Below, one piece after another: positions 31,750 through 33,812 of a stretch of 33,812 bases of DNA; position 1 is the stretch's first letter; the number at the start of each line of letters is the position of its first letter. The stretch spans positions 1-33,812 of the forward strand of contig NZ_CANMQT010000023.1 in NCBI RefSeq assembly GCF_947500065.1. The letters are read 5' to 3'. The notes beneath the pieces are model-generated. The model saw only the letters and a list, made by a program, of their open reading frames with translations, had not been told where the DNA came from and made no database searches. The translations under genes and the position numbers were made by a program. The stretch comes from an uncultured Aquimarina sp. (GTDB lineage Bacteria > Bacteroidota > Bacteroidia > Flavobacteriales > Flavobacteriaceae).

Positions 31750-33336
31750 ATGATACAATCCTATAAACAACGTCCAGATTTAGAAGATAATTATGATGCG
31801 ATTATTATCGGATCTGGAATGGGAAGTCTCACTGTGGGAGCTATTTTGGCAAAAGAAGGGAAGAAGGTGCTTATACTAGAAAGTCATTATACAGCCGGCG
31901 GTTTCACACATATATTTAAACGTAAAGGGTATGAATGGGATGTTGGGATACATTATATTGGAGGAGTACAACAAGAAAATAGCCCTATAAGAAAGTTATT
32001 TGACTACGTGTCTGATAGCAAGTTAGAATGGGCCGATATGGGAGCGGTATATGATCGTATTATTATCGGTGATAAATCGTATGATTTTGTAAAAGGTGTT
32101 GAGAATTTTAGAAATAAAATGGTTCATTATTTCCCTAAAGAGGAAAAAGCAATTGATAGCTATATAGACTTGGTCTTTAAAGCGAATAAGGCTATGGGCT
32201 CTTTTTATAAAGAAAAGGCATTACCTGGTTTTTTACGTTTCTTAATAGGTAGATTCTTAAAAAACCCGTATTTAAAATATGCAGACCAAACTACATATCA
32301 GGTGCTTAGTGGACTCACGAGTAATCAGGAATTGATTAAAGTATTATCCGCTCAATATGGAGATTATGGGTTACCTCCTAAACAAAGTAGTTTTGCCATG
32401 CATGCTTCTGTAGCTAGACATTATTTTGGCGGTGGTAGTTTTCCTATTGGAGGGTCATCTAGAATTGTAGATACTATCGATCCTGTCATTGCTGCTGCTA
32501 ATGGTACTATATTGATTAATGCAACTGTTGATGAAGTGATAATTGAAAAGGACAAAGCTAAAGGAGTGAGAATGATAGATGGTAAGGAGTTTTATGCAAA
32601 TACAATTATAAGTGGAGCGGGTGTTTTTAATACTTTCCAAAAGTTAATTCCTGAAACTATAAGTAGTAAGTATAAACTACAAGAACAGCTTCAGAAAGTA
32701 AGACCTTCTGTATCTCATGCATGTTTATATATGGGATTTAAAAGTTCTCCAGAAGATTTAAAATTACCAAAAACTAATTTTTGGATTTATCCAGAGGATG
32801 TTGATCATGATACCTGCGTAGAACGATATTTAGAGGATCAAGATGCTCCTTTTCCTGTAGTGTATGTATCATTTCCTTCTGCTAAAGACCCTGATTGGTC
32901 TAATAGGTATCCAGGTCGTAGTACTATTGATATTATTACATTGGTTCCTTATGATACCGTTTCGCAATGGAAAGATACCAGATGGATGAAACGTGGAGAA
33001 GATTATGAAGCATGGAAGGAGAAGGTTTCTCAACGATTAATGAAGGAATTATTTAAGCAACTTCCGCATTTAGAAGGGCAAGTAGATCATTATGAGCTTT
33101 CTACACCATTGAGTACACAGCATTTTGTAAATTATGACAAAGGAGAAATCTATGGAATTGATCATACTCCTGAGCGTTTTCGCCAGAAGTTTCTACAACC
33201 TAGAACGCCAATAAAAGGACTGTATCTTACTGGACAGGATATTGTTACTGCTGGTGTTGGTGGAGCATTATTTGCAGGAGTTGTAACCGCATCCGCTGTT
33301 ACTCGAACAAATTTTAAGGATAAGATTTTTGGATAG
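31750..33336 (+). CDS. CrtI/RetSat-like FAD oxidoreductase
   Basis: A 528-aa member of the phytoene-desaturase/all-trans-retinol 13,14-reductase family. The N-terminal Rossmann dinucleotide site is IIIGSGMGSLTVGAILAKEG (18-37), followed by LILESHYTAGGFTHIF and DVGIHYIGG. The C-terminal FAD-binding motif is GLYLTGQDIVTAGVGGALFA. The early HYIGG favours the RetSat branch over carotenoid desaturases. It would saturate or desaturate a polyene or lipid-like substrate. The true substrate cannot be read from sequence. The YjdI-like iron-sulfur gene 107 bp downstream is on the same strand but may have its own promoter. Confidence 0.88.
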   Translation: MIQSYKQRPDLEDNYDAIIIGSGMGSLTVGAILAKEGKKVLILESHYTAGGFTHIFKRKGYEWDVGIHYIGGVQQENSPIRKLFDYVSDSKLEWADMGAVYDRIIIGDKSYDFVKGVENFRNKMVHYFPKEEKAIDSYIDLVFKANKAMGSFYKEKALPGFLRFLIGRFLKNPYLKYADQTTYQVLSGLTSNQELIKVLSAQYGDYGLPPKQSSFAMHASVARHYFGGGSFPIGGSSRIVDTIDPVIAAANGTILINATVDEVIIEKDKAKGVRMIDGKEFYANTIISGAGVFNTFQKLIPETISSKYKLQEQLQKVRPSVSHACLYMGFKSSPEDLKLPKTNFWIYPEDVDHDTCVERYLEDQDAPFPVVYVSFPSAKDPDWSNRYPGRSTIDIITLVPYDTVSQWKDTRWMKRGEDYEAWKEKVSQRLMKELFKQLPHLEGQVDHYELSTPLSTQHFVNYDKGEIYGIDHTPERFRQKFLQPRTPIKGLYLTGQDIVTAGVGGALFAGVVTASAVTRTNFKDKIFG

Positions 33337-33443
33337 TTAAGGATTTAGAAAGCCTTTATTTATAATGGTTATATGGATGTTATTTAGGGAATAATATATA
33401 GATATTCTGTATCTTTAGAATTAACTCTTTAAATTTCAACGGA

Positions 33444-33671
33444 ATGGCTACAAATGAGATTAGAAAAGAATACACAAATGGAGAACTTACTATTGTTTGG
33501 AAGCCCGGAAAATGTATTCATGCAGGGATTTGTGTTCAAAAATTACCTGAAGTGTATGATCCTAATGGAAAACCTTGGATTCAGCCAGAAAACGCGACCA
33601 CAGAAAAATTAAAAAGCCAAATAACGCAATGTCCGTCTGGTGCATTGAGCTATTATATGAATACCGACTAG
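33444..33671 (+). CDS. YjdI-type 4Fe-4S mono-cluster protein
   Basis: A 75-aa protein of the Fer4_19/YjdI family: KEYTNGELTIVWKPGKCIHA, GICVQKLPEVYDP, PWIQPENA, and QITQCPSGALSYY. Cysteines C24, C30 and C63 are the conserved ones. The family is thought to carry an iron-sulfur cluster and often lies beside N-acetyltransferase or oxidoreductase genes. Here the neighbour is a RetSat-like flavoprotein, so electron transfer to it is possible but unproven. CGGA lies 3 bp before the ATG and no good ribosome site is visible. Confidence 0.9.
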   Translation: MATNEIRKEYTNGELTIVWKPGKCIHAGICVQKLPEVYDPNGKPWIQPENATTEKLKSQITQCPSGALSYYMNTD

Positions 33672-33701
33672 TGTTTTAGTTTTGTACATGATATATTATA
33701 A

Positions 33702-33812
33702 AAAAGAGGCTGTCTAAAAAGTAGTTTTCTCTGTCATTTCGATTTCTATGACGAAACCAAACGATTTTCAAATTTTTTATTTGATTTAATAATGGCAAAA
33801 ATAAGATGAATA
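33702..33812. mobile_element. Possible end of an insertion sequence
   Basis: AAAAAGAGGCTGTCTAAAAA (33701-33720) looks like the terminal repeat seen at the ends of several Bacteroidetes IS elements (GAGGCTGTCT...). The window stops 111 bp later, so neither a transposase nor the second end can be seen. A coincidental hit or a solo repeat remains possible. Confidence 0.35.

Overview
The window looks like a chromosome segment of a marine Flavobacteriaceae-type Bacteroidetes, with an Aquimarina-like gene style. The reasons are low G+C, several TAnnTTTG-type promoter boxes, mostly weak ribosome binding sites, and families typical of that group (DUF1508, YARHG, LytTR/LytS pairs, DUF5694, RetSat-like CrtI enzymes, the 'VNYQAMVRG...LLSVPYA' secreted N-domain). 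No rRNA, tRNA, CRISPR array or complete transposase was seen.

Layout. 1-1560: REP-like 'TTCGAC...CTGAG' repeats flank a 183-aa unknown protein whose last residues are encoded by the repeat. 1586-3308: a coiled-coil protein with 14-residue beta repeats, divergent from a GIY-YIG-like protein. 3337-7667: a minus-strand run of seven small, A+T-rich, mostly unknown genes that includes a Staphylococcal-nuclease-like protein, a PBCV-basic-adaptor-like secreted protein, a lipoprotein and a stand-alone type I restriction-like PD-(D/E)XK protein. 7848-8033: DUF1508. 8175-11469: a minus-strand signalling operon (small acidic lipoprotein, TPR histidine kinase, response regulator, PD-(D/E)XK-like protein).

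11827-13912: a membrane protein and a secreted protein with an NADase-type glycan-binding-like region followed by a terminal Hint (Hedgehog/intein) domain, transcribed divergently from the signalling operon. Three TTCGGAT direct repeats lie between them. 14200-17565: a 129-aa protein ending in Gly-Gly, directly followed by a DUF4132 protein and two tiny membrane proteins. 17671-18830: a DUF559 endonuclease whose 3' end and downstream palindromic element are tandemly triplicated (279-bp period). 19141-20050: GGGGTAC-rich sequence and a 78-bp tandem array.

20080-33671 is more conventional: a membrane nucleotide cyclase, a secreted beta-rich protein, a hyaluronan/chitin-synthase-like GT2, an AcpA/phospholipase-C-type phosphoesterase, a YARHG protein, a LytTR/LytS two-component pair, a DUF5694 protein, an acyl-lipid desaturase, a RetSat/CrtI-like oxidoreductase and a YjdI-type 4Fe-4S protein. 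The right edge carries what may be the end of an insertion sequence.

The most interesting leads are the Hedgehog-like Hint protein and its membrane partner, the Gly-Gly-ended protein paired with DUF4132, and the DUF559 nuclease embedded in mobile-looking palindromic repeats. All assignments come from reading the sequence; no database search was run.
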